Positions 8,390 to 20,894 of a DNA stretch of 64,000 nucleotides are shown here, piece by piece (the stretch's first letter is position 1; the number at the start of each line of letters is the position of its first letter). Where the stretch lies: contig NZ_LT629734.1 in the NCBI RefSeq assembly GCF_900104705.1, positions 310,001 to 374,000 of the forward strand, read 5' to 3'. The position numbers and the translations under genes were made by a program. A model generated the notes under the pieces. It saw only the letters and a list, made by a program, of their open reading frames with translations, was not told where the DNA came from and searched no databases. This DNA comes from Agrococcus carbonis (GTDB lineage: Bacteria; Actinomycetota; Actinomycetes; Actinomycetales; Microbacteriaceae).

Positions 8390-8401
8390 TCCTTCAGCCT
8401 A
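8384..8401. promoter_or_regulatory. Interlocked divergent -10 elements
   Basis: Only 11 bp separate the divergent phosphatase and parC start codons. The phosphatase -10 (TAGGCT on the minus strand, 8396-8401) overlaps the first base of the parC ATG. The parC -10 (TAGCAT, 8384-8389) contains the phosphatase start codon. Each promoter lies inside the other gene's first codon. Confidence 0.6.
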
Positions 8402-10851
8402 TGACTGCAACACCCGCCCCTCCCGCATCCGGCGATCTCGTCCCCAGCGAGCGCATCGACGACGTCGACGTCACGAGCGAGATGCAGGACTCGTTCCTCG
8501 AGTACGCCTACTCCGTCATCTACGCGCGCGCCCTGCCGGACGCCCGCGACGGGCTCAAGCCCGTGCAGCGACGCATCCTGTTCCAGATGTCCGAGATGGG
8601 GCTGCGCCCCGACAAGGGGCACGTGAAGAGCGCTCGCGTCGTCGGCGACGTCATGGGCAAGCTGCACCCCCACGGCGACACCGCCATCTACGACGCGCTC
8701 GTGCGCCTCGCGCAGCCGTTCGCGCTGCGCCTGCCGCTCGTCGACGGGCACGGCAACTTCGGCTCCCTCGACGACGGGCCCGCCGCGGCGCGCTACACGG
8801 AGGCGCGGCTCGCCGCCGCGGGCCTGTCGCTCACCGACGGGCTCGACGAGGACGTCGTCGACTTCGTGCCGAACTACGACAACTCGTACCAGCAGCCCGA
8901 CGTGCTGCCGGCCTCCTACCCCAACCTGCTCGTCAACGGCGCGAGCGGCATCGCGGTCGGCATGGCGACCAACATGGCGCCGCACAACCTCGTCGAGGTC
9001 GTCCAGGCGGCAAAGCACCTGCTCGCGCACCCCGACGCGACGACCGCCGACCTCATGCGCCACGTGCCCGGCCCCGACCTGCCCGGCGGCGGCGTCATCG
9101 TCGGTCTCGACGGCATCCGCGACGCGTACGAGGGCGGCCGCGGCTCGTTCCGCACCCGCGCGCGCTCGTCGATCGAGCGCCACGGGCGCAAGACCCAGAT
9201 CGTCGTCACCGAGCTGCCGTACCAGGTGGGCCCCGAGCGCGTGATCGAGAAGATCAAGGACGGCGTGCAGTCGAAGAAGCTGCAGGGCCTCAGCGACGTG
9301 CAGGACCTCACCGACCGCAAGCACGGCCTGCGGCTCGTGATCGGCATCAAGACGGGCTTCGACCCGGATGCGGTGCTGCAGCAGCTCTACCGCTACACGC
9401 CGCTCGAGGACGGCTTCTCGATCAACAACGTGGCGCTCGTCGAGGGCAAGCCCGAGACGCTCGGGCTCAAGGGGCTGCTGCGGGTCTACCTCGACCACCG
9501 CGTCTCGGTCGTACGCCGCCGCAGCGAGTACCGCCTCGCCCGCAAGCGCGAGCGCCTGCACCTCGTCGAGGGCCTGCTGATCGCGATCCTCGACATCGAC
9601 GAGGTCATCCAGGTCATCCGCTCCTCCGACGACTCGGAGCAGGCGCGCGGACGGCTGCAGGAGATCTTCGACCTGTCCGAGGCGCAGGCCGAGTACATCC
9701 TCGAGCTGCGCCTGCGTCGGCTCACGCGCTTCAGCCGCATCGAGCTCGAGGCCGAGCGCGACGAGCTGCAGGCGCAGATCGCCGAGCTCGAGCGCATCCT
9801 CGGCAGCGAGAGCGCCCTGCACCGCGTGGTCGCCGACGAGCTCGACGAGGTCGCCGAGCGCTTCGGCACGCCCCGCCGCACGCTGCTGACGGAGGCGAAC
9901 GGCCAGCAGACGACCGGCCGCGCCTCGGCGGCGAAGATCGCCGCGAGCCTGCAGATCGCGGATGCGCCGACGACGGTGCTGCTGTCGGCGACCGGCCGCG
10001 TCGTGCGCGTCGACGGCGACGAGCCGGTGCCGGTGCCCGCGCGCCGCAGCCGGCACGACGCGATCCGCTCGTCGGTCGCGACGACGACGCGCGGCACGTT
10101 CGGGCTCGTCACCTCGTCGGGCGCCGTGCTGCGCCTGACCCCCGCCGACCTGCCGAGCGTGCCCCCCGCATCCGTGGGCCTCACCGCGGGCATCAAGGTG
10201 AAGGAGCTCGGCGCGTTCGAGCGGGGCGAGGAGCACGTCGCGCTCATCGACCTCGCGAGCCGCGAGCCGTGGCTCGTGGCGACCGCGAACGGGACGGTCA
10301 AGCGCATCGTGCCCGCCGACCTGCGTGACCGCGACCGCGAGAGCGTCATCGCGCTCAAGGCCGGCGACCGGGTCGTGGGCATCGCCCCCGCGCCGGACCA
10401 CGCGTGGATCGTGCTGATCACGAGCGACGCGCAGCTGCTGCGCTTCCCCGCCGCCGCGGTGAACCCGCAGGGCGCGGGCGCCGCGGGCATGAAGGGCATC
10501 GGCCTCAAGGCGGATGCGTCGGTGCGGTTCGCCGGCGCCGTCGACGAGGCCGCCGAGGTGGTCACCGTCACCGCCGCCGCCGAGACCCTCGCCGGGCTCG
10601 ACGAGCCGCGCGTCAAAGTGTCGGCGATCACCGAGTTCCCGCCGAAGGGTCGCGGCACCGGCGGCGTGCAGGCGCACCGGCTGCTCAAGGGAGAGATCGG
10701 GCTCGCGATCGCGTGGGCCGGCCCCTCCCCGATCGCCGTGGGCGCCGACGGCTCGCAGCGGCAGCTGCCGCCGGGCGGCGCGCCGCGCGCGGGCTCGGGC
10801 GTCGCGATCGACGGCACGATCGGCGCGATCGGCGCGCGGCTGGGCGCGTGA
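8401..10851 (+). CDS. parC: DNA topoisomerase IV subunit A
   Basis: An 816-residue type IIA topoisomerase breakage-reunion subunit. The active-site Tyr is residue 132 in [22 protein letters not shown] and the quinolone-site helix [19 protein letters not shown] (Thr94, Asp98) are intact. The C-terminal half has the beta-pinwheel repeats, but no canonical GyrA box (QRRGGKG) is seen, which favours a ParC-type decatenase over gyrase A. Its partner parE is encoded convergently at 11963-14056. The start is 11 nt after a TAGCAT hexamer, leaving almost no leader. The true gyrA is presumably elsewhere in the genome. Confidence 0.88.
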   Translation: MTATPAPPASGDLVPSERIDDVDVTSEMQDSFLEYAYSVIYARALPDARDGLKPVQRRILFQMSEMGLRPDKGHVKSARVVGDVMGKLHPHGDTAIYDALVRLAQPFALRLPLVDGHGNFGSLDDGPAAARYTEARLAAAGLSLTDGLDEDVVDFVPNYDNSYQQPDVLPASYPNLLVNGASGIAVGMATNMAPHNLVEVVQAAKHLLAHPDATTADLMRHVPGPDLPGGGVIVGLDGIRDAYEGGRGSFRTRARSSIERHGRKTQIVVTELPYQVGPERVIEKIKDGVQSKKLQGLSDVQDLTDRKHGLRLVIGIKTGFDPDAVLQQLYRYTPLEDGFSINNVALVEGKPETLGLKGLLRVYLDHRVSVVRRRSEYRLARKRERLHLVEGLLIAILDIDEVIQVIRSSDDSEQARGRLQEIFDLSEAQAEYILELRLRRLTRFSRIELEAERDELQAQIAELERILGSESALHRVVADELDEVAERFGTPRRTLLTEANGQQTTGRASAAKIAASLQIADAPTTVLLSATGRVVRVDGDEPVPVPARRSRHDAIRSSVATTTRGTFGLVTSSGAVLRLTPADLPSVPPASVGLTAGIKVKELGAFERGEEHVALIDLASREPWLVATANGTVKRIVPADLRDRDRESVIALKAGDRVVGIAPAPDHAWIVLITSDAQLLRFPAAAVNPQGAGAAGMKGIGLKADASVRFAGAVDEAAEVVTVTAAAETLAGLDEPRVKVSAITEFPPKGRGTGGVQAHRLLKGEIGLAIAWAGPSPIAVGADGSQRQLPPGGAPRAGSGVAIDGTIGAIGARLGA

Positions 10852-10876
10852 CGCGCGCCGCACGCAGCCGTCCCGC

Positions 10877-11902
10877 TCAGCGCACGACGCCGTCGAGGTC
10901 CATGAAGCTGTAGCCGGCCGCCCGCAGCCGCTCGATGATCGACGGCAGCGCGTCCGCGTCGAACGTCGTCCCGTCGTCGGGGTTCGCGCCCACGTGCATG
11001 AGCGCGATCATGCCCGGCTGGGCGGCGCCCACCACTCGGTCGGCGACCGCCGCGGCGGAGCCGCCCTGGCTCGTGCCGCGCCAGCCGAGCGAGTCGACGC
11101 TCCAGCGGAAGGGCACGTAGCCCAGATCGTTCACGACGCCGATGTCGTACGGCGTGCGCGCGCCGAACGGGAAGCGGAACAGCGGCTTCGCGGGGCGCCC
11201 GGTCGCTGCCGATATCGCCGCCTCCGCGCGGGCCAGATCGGCGGCGATCTGCGCGTCGGTGAGGTCGGGCAGCGACCGGTGCGTGTCGCTGTGGTTGCCG
11301 ACCGGATGGCCGGCCGCCGCGATCGCCGCCACCTGCTGTGGGTGGGCGCGGGCGAAGGCGCCGGTGACGAAGAACGTCGCAGCGACGCCCTCGCGCTCGA
11401 GGGTGCGGAGGATGGGAGCCAGCCCCGCGTCGGAAGCTCCGGCATCGAACGTGAGCGCGACGACGCGCCGGTCGGTGAGGATGCGCTCGACGTCGCGGCC
11501 GCGCCACGCGGCGGGGACGACCGCGGCGGGCGGCGCGGTCGCGGAGGGCGTCGGGCGCGCTGGCGGGCTCGGCGCCGGCGGCCTGGGCGCGGTCGGCCTG
11601 GGCGCCGGCGGCGGGGAGGTCGGCTGGGGGTCGACGCCGGGCGACGGCTGCGGCGGCGACGGCACGACGGGTCCGGTGGCGGTCGGGCGAGGCGGGGTGG
11701 GCCTCAGCGGCGTCGGCTCGGGCGCGGAGGTCGCGCTCGGGCCGGCGCTCGGTGCTGCAGCACTCGGCGCTGCAGCACTCGGTCCTGGCGCGGTGGGGCT
11801 CGCGCTCGAGCCCGGCTCGACCGGCGCCTCGGGGACGCAGCCCATCACGGTGAGGGCCAGCACCGCCGACACCACGATCGCCACCGCCCGCCTGCCGAGC
11901 AT
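10877..11902 (-). CDS. Polysaccharide deacetylase lipoprotein (NodB domain)
   Basis: A 341-residue secreted lipoprotein. A signal peptide with lipobox LTVMGC (lipidated Cys22) is followed by a Pro/Ser/Ala-rich spacer of about 110 residues, including a short APSAA repeat. A carbohydrate esterase family 4 domain starts near residue 145. Motifs visible are ALTFDAGASD (catalytic Asp and metal Asp region), GNHSDTH (metal His-x3-His), FRFPFGART and ALMHVG. Such enzymes remove N- or O-acetyl groups from peptidoglycan or other glycans at the cell surface. It sits between parC and parE, apparently without functional link, and its end is 25 bp from that of parC. Confidence 0.88.
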   Translation of the reverse strand: MLGRRAVAIVVSAVLALTVMGCVPEAPVEPGSSASPTAPGPSAAAPSAAAPSAGPSATSAPEPTPLRPTPPRPTATGPVVPSPPQPSPGVDPQPTSPPPAPRPTAPRPPAPSPPARPTPSATAPPAAVVPAAWRGRDVERILTDRRVVALTFDAGASDAGLAPILRTLEREGVAATFFVTGAFARAHPQQVAAIAAAGHPVGNHSDTHRSLPDLTDAQIAADLARAEAAISAATGRPAKPLFRFPFGARTPYDIGVVNDLGYVPFRWSVDSLGWRGTSQGGSAAAVADRVVGAAQPGMIALMHVGANPDDGTTFDADALPSIIERLRAAGYSFMDLDGVVR

Positions 11903-11962
11903 GGCGCCAGTGTGCGCCTCCGCGCTCGCCGGCGGTAGTCCCCGTCTCGCTGCGGGCTCGGG

Positions 11963-14056
<2,094 letters not shown>

Positions 14057-14251
14057 TCCGTGCGTGACGCGCCCGGGATGCGCGATCCCGCATCGAGCGC
14101 ATCTGCCAGCCTACGGCCGCGCGCCGCCCCGTCCCGTCAGGGCGCGCGGCTCGCCGCCGGGTTGCGCCGCTGGCGAACCGGGCCCCCAGGAGCGCCGTTC
14201 CCGGCCTCGCGCGTGCGACGATGGTCGGAACGCATGAAGAAGGAGGGCACC

Positions 14252-14473
14252 GTGAACGACACTCAGACCACGACGCTCGAGGCCGACGAGGCGAACGCGC
14301 CGCTCAGCGCGCTCGACCGCTGCGACAGCTGTGGCGCGCAGGCCTACGTGCGCGCCACCATGGAGAGCGGCACGCTGCTCTTCTGCGCCCACCACGCGGC
14401 CAAGCACCGCGACGCCCTCCAGCCGCTCGCGACCGTCTGGCACGACGAGACGGCCAAGCTCGCCGAGCGCTGA
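14252..14473 (+). CDS. DUF7455 small zinc-binding protein
   Basis: A 73-residue protein, MNDTQTTTLEADEANAPLSA at its N-terminus, with a zinc-site pattern RCDSCGAQAY ... LLFCAHHAAKH (C-x2-C ... C-x-H-H) around residues 24-51. This is the DUF7455 family of small actinobacterial proteins of unknown function, often found near parE and sigA. The GTG at 14252 is chosen because AGGAGG lies at 14241-14246, 5 nt upstream; an in-frame ATG at 14234 has no such site. It ends just before a strong hairpin. Confidence 0.82.
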   Translation: MNDTQTTTLEADEANAPLSALDRCDSCGAQAYVRATMESGTLLFCAHHAAKHRDALQPLATVWHDETAKLAER

Positions 14474-14488
14474 CCCACGACGATCGAC

Positions 14489-14519
14489 AGCGGCCCGCCC
14501 CATCGAGGGGCGGGCCGCT
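14489..14519. terminator. Bidirectional terminator
   Basis: A 13-bp perfect stem (14489-14501 with 14507-14519) and ATCGA loop lies between the convergent DUF7455 gene and the ABC transporter operon. Confidence 0.85.
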
Positions 14520-14533
14520 TCCGTCTGCGGGCG

Positions 14534-15322
14534 TCAGGCGCCGAACGGCCCCCGCATCCGCTGCAGGAAGCGCTGCGTGCGCTCGTGCTGCGGCGCGTCG
14601 AACAGCTGCGCGGGGGTGCCGCGCTCGACGACGACGCCGTCGGCGAAGAACGAGACCTGATCGGCCACCTCGCGCGCGAAGCCCAGCTCGTGCGTCACGA
14701 CCGCCATCGTCCAGCCCTCGCGCGCGAGCTCGGTCATGACGGCGAGCACCTCGCCGACGAGCTCGGGGTCGAGCGACGACGTCGGCTCGTCGAACAGCAG
14801 CATCGACGGCTGCAGCGCGAGCGCGCGCACGATCCCGACGCGCTGCTGCTGGCCGCCCGAGAGCGACGACGGGAACGCATCCGCCTTCTCGCGAAGGCCG
14901 ACGCGCTCGAGCAGCGCGAGCGCATCCGCCATGACCTCGTCGCGGGGGCGGCGCTGCACGCGCAGCGGGCCGATCGTGACGTTGCCGAGCACGCTCAGGT
15001 GGGGGAAGAGCTGGTGCTGCTGGAAGACCATCGCGGATGCGCGGTGCAGCGCCGCGCGCTCGGCGCGCGTGCGGGGGCGGGCGAGGTCGAGCTCGAGGTC
15101 GCCGATGCGGAGCGTGCCAGCCTCGGGCGACTCGAGCCCGTTGAGCGAGCGCAGCACCGTCGTCTTGCCGGAGCCGGACGGCCCGATGAGCGCGTGCACG
15201 CTGCCCGCCGCGATCTCGAGGTCGACGCCGCGCAGCACGTGGTTGTCGCCGAACGACTTGTGCAGCCCGCGCGCCTCGACGAAGGGCGTACCGGCGGGCG
15301 CGCCTGGGAGATCAGACGGCAT
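14534..15322 (-). CDS. Polar amino-acid ABC transporter, ATP-binding protein
   Basis: A 262-residue ATPase with Walker A IGPSGSGKTT, Q-loop VFQQHQLFPHL, signature SLSGGQQQRVGI, Walker B MLLFDEPTSSLDP and switch VTHELGF. It closely fits the GlnQ/HisP group that powers uptake of polar amino acids. It is the last gene of a three-gene unit (binding protein, permease, ATPase) read on the minus strand, and its start overlaps the permease end by 11 bp. The substrate cannot be named from sequence; polar or basic amino acids are usual for this group. Confidence 0.9.
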   Translation of the reverse strand: MPSDLPGAPAGTPFVEARGLHKSFGDNHVLRGVDLEIAAGSVHALIGPSGSGKTTVLRSLNGLESPEAGTLRIGDLELDLARPRTRAERAALHRASAMVFQQHQLFPHLSVLGNVTIGPLRVQRRPRDEVMADALALLERVGLREKADAFPSSLSGGQQQRVGIVRALALQPSMLLFDEPTSSLDPELVGEVLAVMTELAREGWTMAVVTHELGFAREVADQVSFFADGVVVERGTPAQLFDAPQHERTQRFLQRMRGPFGA

Positions 15323-15968
15323 AGCGATCGAGCCTCCGCTCGAGGGCGTCCTGGCCGAGGGCCAGCACGACGCAGATGACCCAGTAGACGGCGGCTGCGA
15401 CGAGGTAGATGGTGAGGAACTCGCCCGTCGGCGACGCGATGCGCTGGGCGATGCGGAACAGCTCGGTGACGAGGATCACCGAGGTGAGCGAGGTGTCCTT
15501 CACGAGCGAGATGAACGTGTTCGACAGCGGCGGCACCGACACGCGCGCCGCTTGCGGCAGCACGATGCGCACGAGGGTCTGCCAGCGCGACATGCCGATC
15601 ATCGCGCCCGCCTCCCACTGTCCTTTGGGGATCGAGAGGATGGCGGCGCGGACGATCTCGGCCGCGTAGCCGCCGACGTTGAGCGAGAGCGCGATGATGG
15701 CGCTCGGCCACGGATCGAGCGTGACGCCGAGCTGCGGCATGCCGTAGAAGATCACGAACAGCTGCACGAGCATCGGCGTGCCGCGGATGATCGAGATGTA
15801 GACGCGAGCGATCCCCGAGAGGATCGGGTTGCCCGAGAGCCGCATGAGCGCCACGAGGAGCGCGAGCGCGAGCCCGAGCGAGAACGACGCGAGCGTGAGC
15901 GGGATGCTGCCGGTGATCGCGCCGAGCGCGATCGGCCCGACCGAGTCGAGCATGAGCTGCCAGTCCAC
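15312..15968 (-). CDS. Polar amino-acid ABC transporter permease
   Basis: A 218-residue HisM/GlnP-type permease with about five membrane segments. The LALALLVALMRLS and YISIIRGTPMLVQLFVIFYG stretches are typical of the His/Glu/Gln/Arg/opine permease family, and the EAA loop region reads EAGAMIGMSRWQTLVRIVLP. It forms the channel with the ATPase at 14534-15322. It lies 65 bp downstream of the binding-protein gene and overlaps the ATPase gene, consistent with one operon. Confidence 0.9.
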   Translation of the reverse strand: MDWQLMLDSVGPIALGAITGSIPLTLASFSLGLALALLVALMRLSGNPILSGIARVYISIIRGTPMLVQLFVIFYGMPQLGVTLDPWPSAIIALSLNVGGYAAEIVRAAILSIPKGQWEAGAMIGMSRWQTLVRIVLPQAARVSVPPLSNTFISLVKDTSLTSVILVTELFRIAQRIASPTGEFLTIYLVAAAVYWVICVVLALGQDALERRLDRYAV

Positions 15969-16033
15969 GGCGCGAGCCTACGCGACGGCGGCCCGGGCTC
16001 TCGCCCGGGCCGCGCGGTCGTGGTGGGCCGGGA

Positions 16034-16858
16034 TCACGGCTGCGAGACGTCCTCGCCGAAGTAGGACTCCGAGATCTCGGCGAGCGTGCCGTCGGCGCGG
16101 AGCGCCTCGAGCGCCTCGTCGACCGCGGCGACGAGCGACTCGCTGCCGGCGCGGAACGCGACGCCCATCTCGCTCACGTCGTCCGACTCGGCCGCGATGA
16201 CGAGGCCGGTCTCGCCGCCCTGCGCCTGCTCGTAGTCGAGGAAGGTGAGGCGGTCGTTGACGGTGGCGTCGACGCGGCCCTGCCGCAGGAGCTCGGCGGC
16301 CTGGGCGAAGCCCTCGACCTCCTCGACCTGCGCGCCGGCGTCGCGCGCGATGTCGGCGAAGTTGCTCGTGAGCGACTGCGCGCTCGTGCGGCCCTCAAGA
16401 TCCTCGAAGCCGGCGATGTCGCTGCCCTCGGGGACGATGAGCACGCCGGGCGAGTAGGTGTAGGGCTCGCTGAACTCGTAGCGCTCGAGGCGCTCGGGCG
16501 TGATGCCGACCTGGTTGGCGATGACGTCGATGCGGCCGGAGTCGAGCGCGGCGAAGATCGCGTCCCACTGGGTCTCGACGAACTCGACCTCGACGCCCAG
16601 CTCGTCCGCGACGGCGGTGATGACCTCGACGTCGTAGCCGGTGAGCTCGCCGGCGCCGCCCTCGTGGAACGAGAACGGCGAGTAGGTGCCCTCGGTGCCC
16701 ACGACGAGCACGCCGGCCTCCTGCACCTGCTCGAGCGTGAGGCCGCCCGACTCCGCGTCGCTCGGGGCGGGCGAGCCGGCGCTCGAGCAGCCGACGAGGG
16801 CGACGGATGCGGCGGCGATGCCGGCGACGAGGGTCAAGCGGGCGCGGGCGTGGGTCAT
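16034..16858 (-). CDS. Amino-acid ABC transporter substrate-binding lipoprotein
   Basis: A 274-residue family 3 extracellular solute-binding protein. The signal peptide ends in the lipobox ALVGCSS (Cys about 24). The binding domain starts at about residue 45 (GVLVVGTEGTYSPFSFHEGG) and shows the family motif GYDVEVITAVADELGVEVEF and a Trp-Asp-x2-Phe motif (WDAIFAALDSGRIDVIANQV). The ATG at 16858 follows AAGGAGAG by 4 nt; longer frames lack a signal peptide. It captures an amino acid outside the cell for the permease and ATPase downstream. A TAAGAT -10 lies about 30 nt upstream. Confidence 0.9.
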   Translation of the reverse strand: MTHARARLTLVAGIAAASVALVGCSSAGSPAPSDAESGGLTLEQVQEAGVLVVGTEGTYSPFSFHEGGAGELTGYDVEVITAVADELGVEVEFVETQWDAIFAALDSGRIDVIANQVGITPERLERYEFSEPYTYSPGVLIVPEGSDIAGFEDLEGRTSAQSLTSNFADIARDAGAQVEEVEGFAQAAELLRQGRVDATVNDRLTFLDYEQAQGGETGLVIAAESDDVSEMGVAFRAGSESLVAAVDEALEALRADGTLAEISESYFGEDVSQP

Positions 16859-16886
16859 GAGCTCTCCTTCAGAGGGGTAACACTGC

Positions 16887-16892
16887 ATCTTA
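16887..16892 (-). promoter_or_regulatory. -10 element of ABC transporter operon
   Basis: TAAGAT on the minus strand, 28 nt upstream of the binding-protein ATG and immediately after the sigA terminator hairpin. No good -35 is visible. Confidence 0.5.
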
Positions 16893-16900
16893 GAACAGCG

Positions 16901-16932
16901 CGAGGCCGCCCCGGCATTCCGGGACGGCCTCG
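16901..16932 (-). terminator. Terminator after sigA
   Basis: An 8-bp plus 5-bp stem with one mismatch (16901-16914 with 16919-16932) and a CATT loop, located 60 nt beyond the sigA stop codon and just upstream of the ABC operon promoter. Confidence 0.7.
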
Positions 16933-16992
16933 TGACGTCGGATGACATCGGTCACCCGCTCGGATCACTCCATGCGGATCACTGCGCGCGGA

Positions 16993-18420
<1,428 letters not shown>

Positions 18421-18550
18421 GCGTCCTCCGGTGGGTCTCGGGCGCCCAGTGCAGCGAGCCGAGGGGCTCAGTGCGGTCAGACTGAGGGCAGTCGAATGAC
18501 CCATGTCAAGTCCGGCGGCGGGCACCGGTCTCGACTGGGTCGGTCTTGAC

Positions 18551-18556
18551 AGTATA
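18551..18556 (-). promoter_or_regulatory. Putative sigA -10 element
   Basis: TATACT on the minus strand, close to the TATAAT consensus and about 130 nt before the sigA ATG. No good -35 is apparent. A TTGACA at 18504-18509 (minus strand) may be the -35 of a second promoter. Confidence 0.45.
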
Positions 18557-18603
18557 GCGCCGGATGTGGCATAGGCATTCCCAGCCTGCCGGATCCAGCC
18601 CGC

Positions 18604-19932
18604 TCAGCCTCGGCGGCCCCGCATCCACGCGGCGAGCGCGGCCCAGATCGGGCCGACCTCGATGCCCTCCTCGCGCAGCCTCGACCGCGTGATGCGGCGC
18701 ATCCGCACGACCATCGCGAAGCCGAGCCCGAGCACGAGCAGCTGCACCGCGAACGCGATGCGGAAGCCCTCCCAGTCGTACAGCCCGACGTCCTCGCCGC
18801 CCGCGACGCGCACCGAGTGCACGACGTCGAGCACGATGCCGATGATGGGCATGATCGCGAACGAGGCGATGAAGCCGCCCATGTTGACGATGCCGTTCGC
18901 CGAGCCGAGCAGCCGGAGCGGGTTGAACGTGCGGGCGAAGTCGAAGCCCACGGTCGAGCCGGGGCCGGCGACGCCGAGCGCCATGACGAGCACCACGACG
19001 AGCCAGGTGGGCGGATGCCCGGGCCAGACGAGCACGACCGTCCAGACGAGCGCCACGAGGCCGACGATGCAGAGCACGAGCGTCGATCGGCGCAGCGGGA
19101 ACCGCGCGGTCGCGACGCCGAGGATGGGGCCGGCGACCATGCCGGTGAACACGACGATCGACATGAAGCCGGCCGCCTCGCCGCTCGAGAAGCCGAGTCC
19201 GTCGACGAGCATCGGGTAGCCCCACAGCAGCAGGAACACGTTCGTGGTGCTCAGCAGCGAGAAGTGCGTCCAGAACCCGAGCCGCGTACCCGGCTGGCGG
19301 AAGGCCGTCAGCAGCCGCGGCCACCAGCCCTCCGGCAGGTCGATCGAGCCCGTCGTCGGCGCGCCGCCGGGCGGCGCGTCGTACACGAGCAGCAGCACGA
19401 GCACGAGCGCGACGGCGCCCACGATCGCGAGGGTGCCGAACGACAGCGTCCAGCCGACCTGGCTCAGCAGCCACACGAACGGCACGGTCGAGAGCAGCTG
19501 GCCGAGCTGCCCGCTCACGGCCGTCCACTGCGACATCTGGGCGACGATCGGCCCGGTGAACCATCCCGACTGCAGCCGGATGACCGAGATGAACGTCGCA
19601 GCGTCGCCGATGCCGAGCAGCACGCGCCCGGCGACGGCGAGCGGCAGCTCCTCGGCGAGCGCGACCATCACCTGGCCGCCGGTCATGACGAGGGCGCCGC
19701 CCGCGATGAGCACGCGGGGGCCGAAGCGGTCGAGCAGCACGCCCACGGGCACCTGCATGATCGCGTAGACGCCGATCTGCACGGCGCCGAGCGTCGACAG
19801 CAGCGTCGCCTGCACCTCGAAGCGCTCGGCGGCGGCGGGCCCGGCGACCCCGAGGGAGGAGCGGTGCAGGACGGCGGCGATGTAGGCGAAGGCGCCGACG
19901 CCCCAGACGAGCCAGGAGCGGGCGCTGTTCAT
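18604..19932 (-). CDS. MFS transporter
   Basis: A 442-residue membrane protein starting MNSARSWLVWGVGAFAYIAA, with about 12 hydrophobic segments. The loop 2-3 motif is VGVLLDRFGPRVLI (a G-x3-D-R-x-G-x-R type motif), and helix 5 has a GDAATFISVIRLQSGWF stretch like that of the ACS/GlpT-type anion transporter branch. The substrate is unknown. The ATG overlaps the stop of the upstream PAC2 gene (ATGA), so the two are translationally coupled. Nothing in the sequence links it to sigA, whose start region lies about 180 bp downstream. Confidence 0.85.
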   Translation of the reverse strand: MNSARSWLVWGVGAFAYIAAVLHRSSLGVAGPAAAERFEVQATLLSTLGAVQIGVYAIMQVPVGVLLDRFGPRVLIAGGALVMTGGQVMVALAEELPLAVAGRVLLGIGDAATFISVIRLQSGWFTGPIVAQMSQWTAVSGQLGQLLSTVPFVWLLSQVGWTLSFGTLAIVGAVALVLVLLLVYDAPPGGAPTTGSIDLPEGWWPRLLTAFRQPGTRLGFWTHFSLLSTTNVFLLLWGYPMLVDGLGFSSGEAAGFMSIVVFTGMVAGPILGVATARFPLRRSTLVLCIVGLVALVWTVVLVWPGHPPTWLVVVLVMALGVAGPGSTVGFDFARTFNPLRLLGSANGIVNMGGFIASFAIMPIIGIVLDVVHSVRVAGGEDVGLYDWEGFRIAFAVQLLVLGLGFAMVVRMRRITRSRLREEGIEVGPIWAALAAWMRGRRG

Positions 19933-20849
19933 CCCAGCGGGTCCGAGCCCGGGCGGCGCCGCTGCTGCAGGTAGCGCTCGAGCTCCTCCGCGATCTCGTC
20001 GGCGCTCGGCAGCGTCCCGTCCTCGTCGGTGAGGGGCGAGCGCACCGACGACTGCGCCATGAACGCGTCGTAGCGGGCCTCGAGGGTGTGCACGATGCGC
20101 TGCAGCTCCTCGTTCGTCTCCATCTGCTGGGCGACGAGCTGCTGGAACTCGCGGTCGGCCTGCCGCAGCTCCTCGGTGCGGAACGCGAGCGACGTGGCGC
20201 TCGTCACTCCCTCGAGCGCCGCGAGCGCCGGCCCGGCGGATCCGGACTCGCCGACGTAGTGCGGCACGAGCACGGTGAACGTCGACACGGGCGCGGTCGT
20301 CTGCAGGCGGTGCTCGATGCGGTGGATGACCGACGCCGGCACCGACGAGACGGGCCGCCAGGCGGAGTACTGCTCGATGAGCTCGGCGCGGTTGCCGGAC
20401 ACCGTCGAGACGAGGGGCCGCGTGTGCGGCACGGGCATGCCGATCGACGTGATGATCGTGGTGCTCGCGATGCCGAGGCGCTCGTGCAGGCCGAGCAGCG
20501 CATCCGTGAACCGCTCCCACATCCAGTCGGGCTCGGGCCCCGTGAGCAGCAGGAAGGGGGCGCCGGCGTCGTCCTCGACCTGCAGGAGCGTGAGCGAGTG
20601 CGGCAGGTACTCCTCGATGTGGTCCTCGTTGAAGAGCATGCGGGGGCGGCGCGAGCGGTGGTCGATGAGCAGGTCGGTGTCGAACTCGACGATCCCGCGG
20701 TAGGGCAGGGTGTCGAGGATCGCGGCGGCGGCCGCCTCGGCGGCGGAGCCCGCGTCGACGAAGCCGTGGAGCGCGATCACGAGGTCGAGGCCGCGGGGCA
20801 CGGTCTCGAGATCCTCGAGGGGCAGCGTCAGCTCGTGGGGTTCGAACAC
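19929..20849 (-). CDS. PAC2 family protein
   Basis: A 306-residue protein (MFEPHELTLPLEDLETVPRG) with the PAC2 proteasome-assembly-chaperone-like fold: VIALHGFVDAGSAAEAAAAAIL near residue 25 and the glycine-rich core TTIITSIGMPVPHTRP around residue 150. In actinobacteria such proteins occur also where no proteasome assembly role is known, so the function is open. The C-terminal third looks coiled-coil (QADREFQQLVAQQMETNEEL). The start is GTG at 20847-20849, preceded at 6 nt by TAGGCT, indicating a leaderless message. It overlaps the downstream MFS gene. Confidence 0.8.
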   Translation of the reverse strand: MFEPHELTLPLEDLETVPRGLDLVIALHGFVDAGSAAEAAAAAILDTLPYRGIVEFDTDLLIDHRSRRPRMLFNEDHIEEYLPHSLTLLQVEDDAGAPFLLLTGPEPDWMWERFTDALLGLHERLGIASTTIITSIGMPVPHTRPLVSTVSGNRAELIEQYSAWRPVSSVPASVIHRIEHRLQTTAPVSTFTVLVPHYVGESGSAGPALAALEGVTSATSLAFRTEELRQADREFQQLVAQQMETNEELQRIVHTLEARYDAFMAQSSVRSPLTDEDGTLPSADEIAEELERYLQQRRRPGSDPLG

Positions 20850-20855
20850 GCTCCC

Positions 20856-20886
20856 AGCCTACTGAGCCGGGAGTCGCCGGTATCCT
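20856..20886. promoter_or_regulatory. Divergent leaderless promoters of PAC2 gene and pepA
   Basis: TAGGCT (minus strand, 20856-20861) ends 6 nt before the PAC2 GTG, and TATCCT (plus strand, 20881-20886) ends 8 nt before the pepA ATG. Neither start has a ribosome binding site, so both transcripts probably begin at or next to the start codon. Confidence 0.65.
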
Positions 20887-20894
20887 CGTGACCC

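Noticed and set aside
8401..10851. Calling this subunit gyrA
   Set aside because: No canonical GyrA box is seen in the C-terminal domain, and the nearby B subunit has the ParE-type TOPRIM motif. Without the rest of the genome, ParC is the better call.
14534..16858. Naming the substrate of the amino-acid ABC transporter
   Set aside because: Family membership is clear but residue-level specificity cannot be read reliably without structural comparison.
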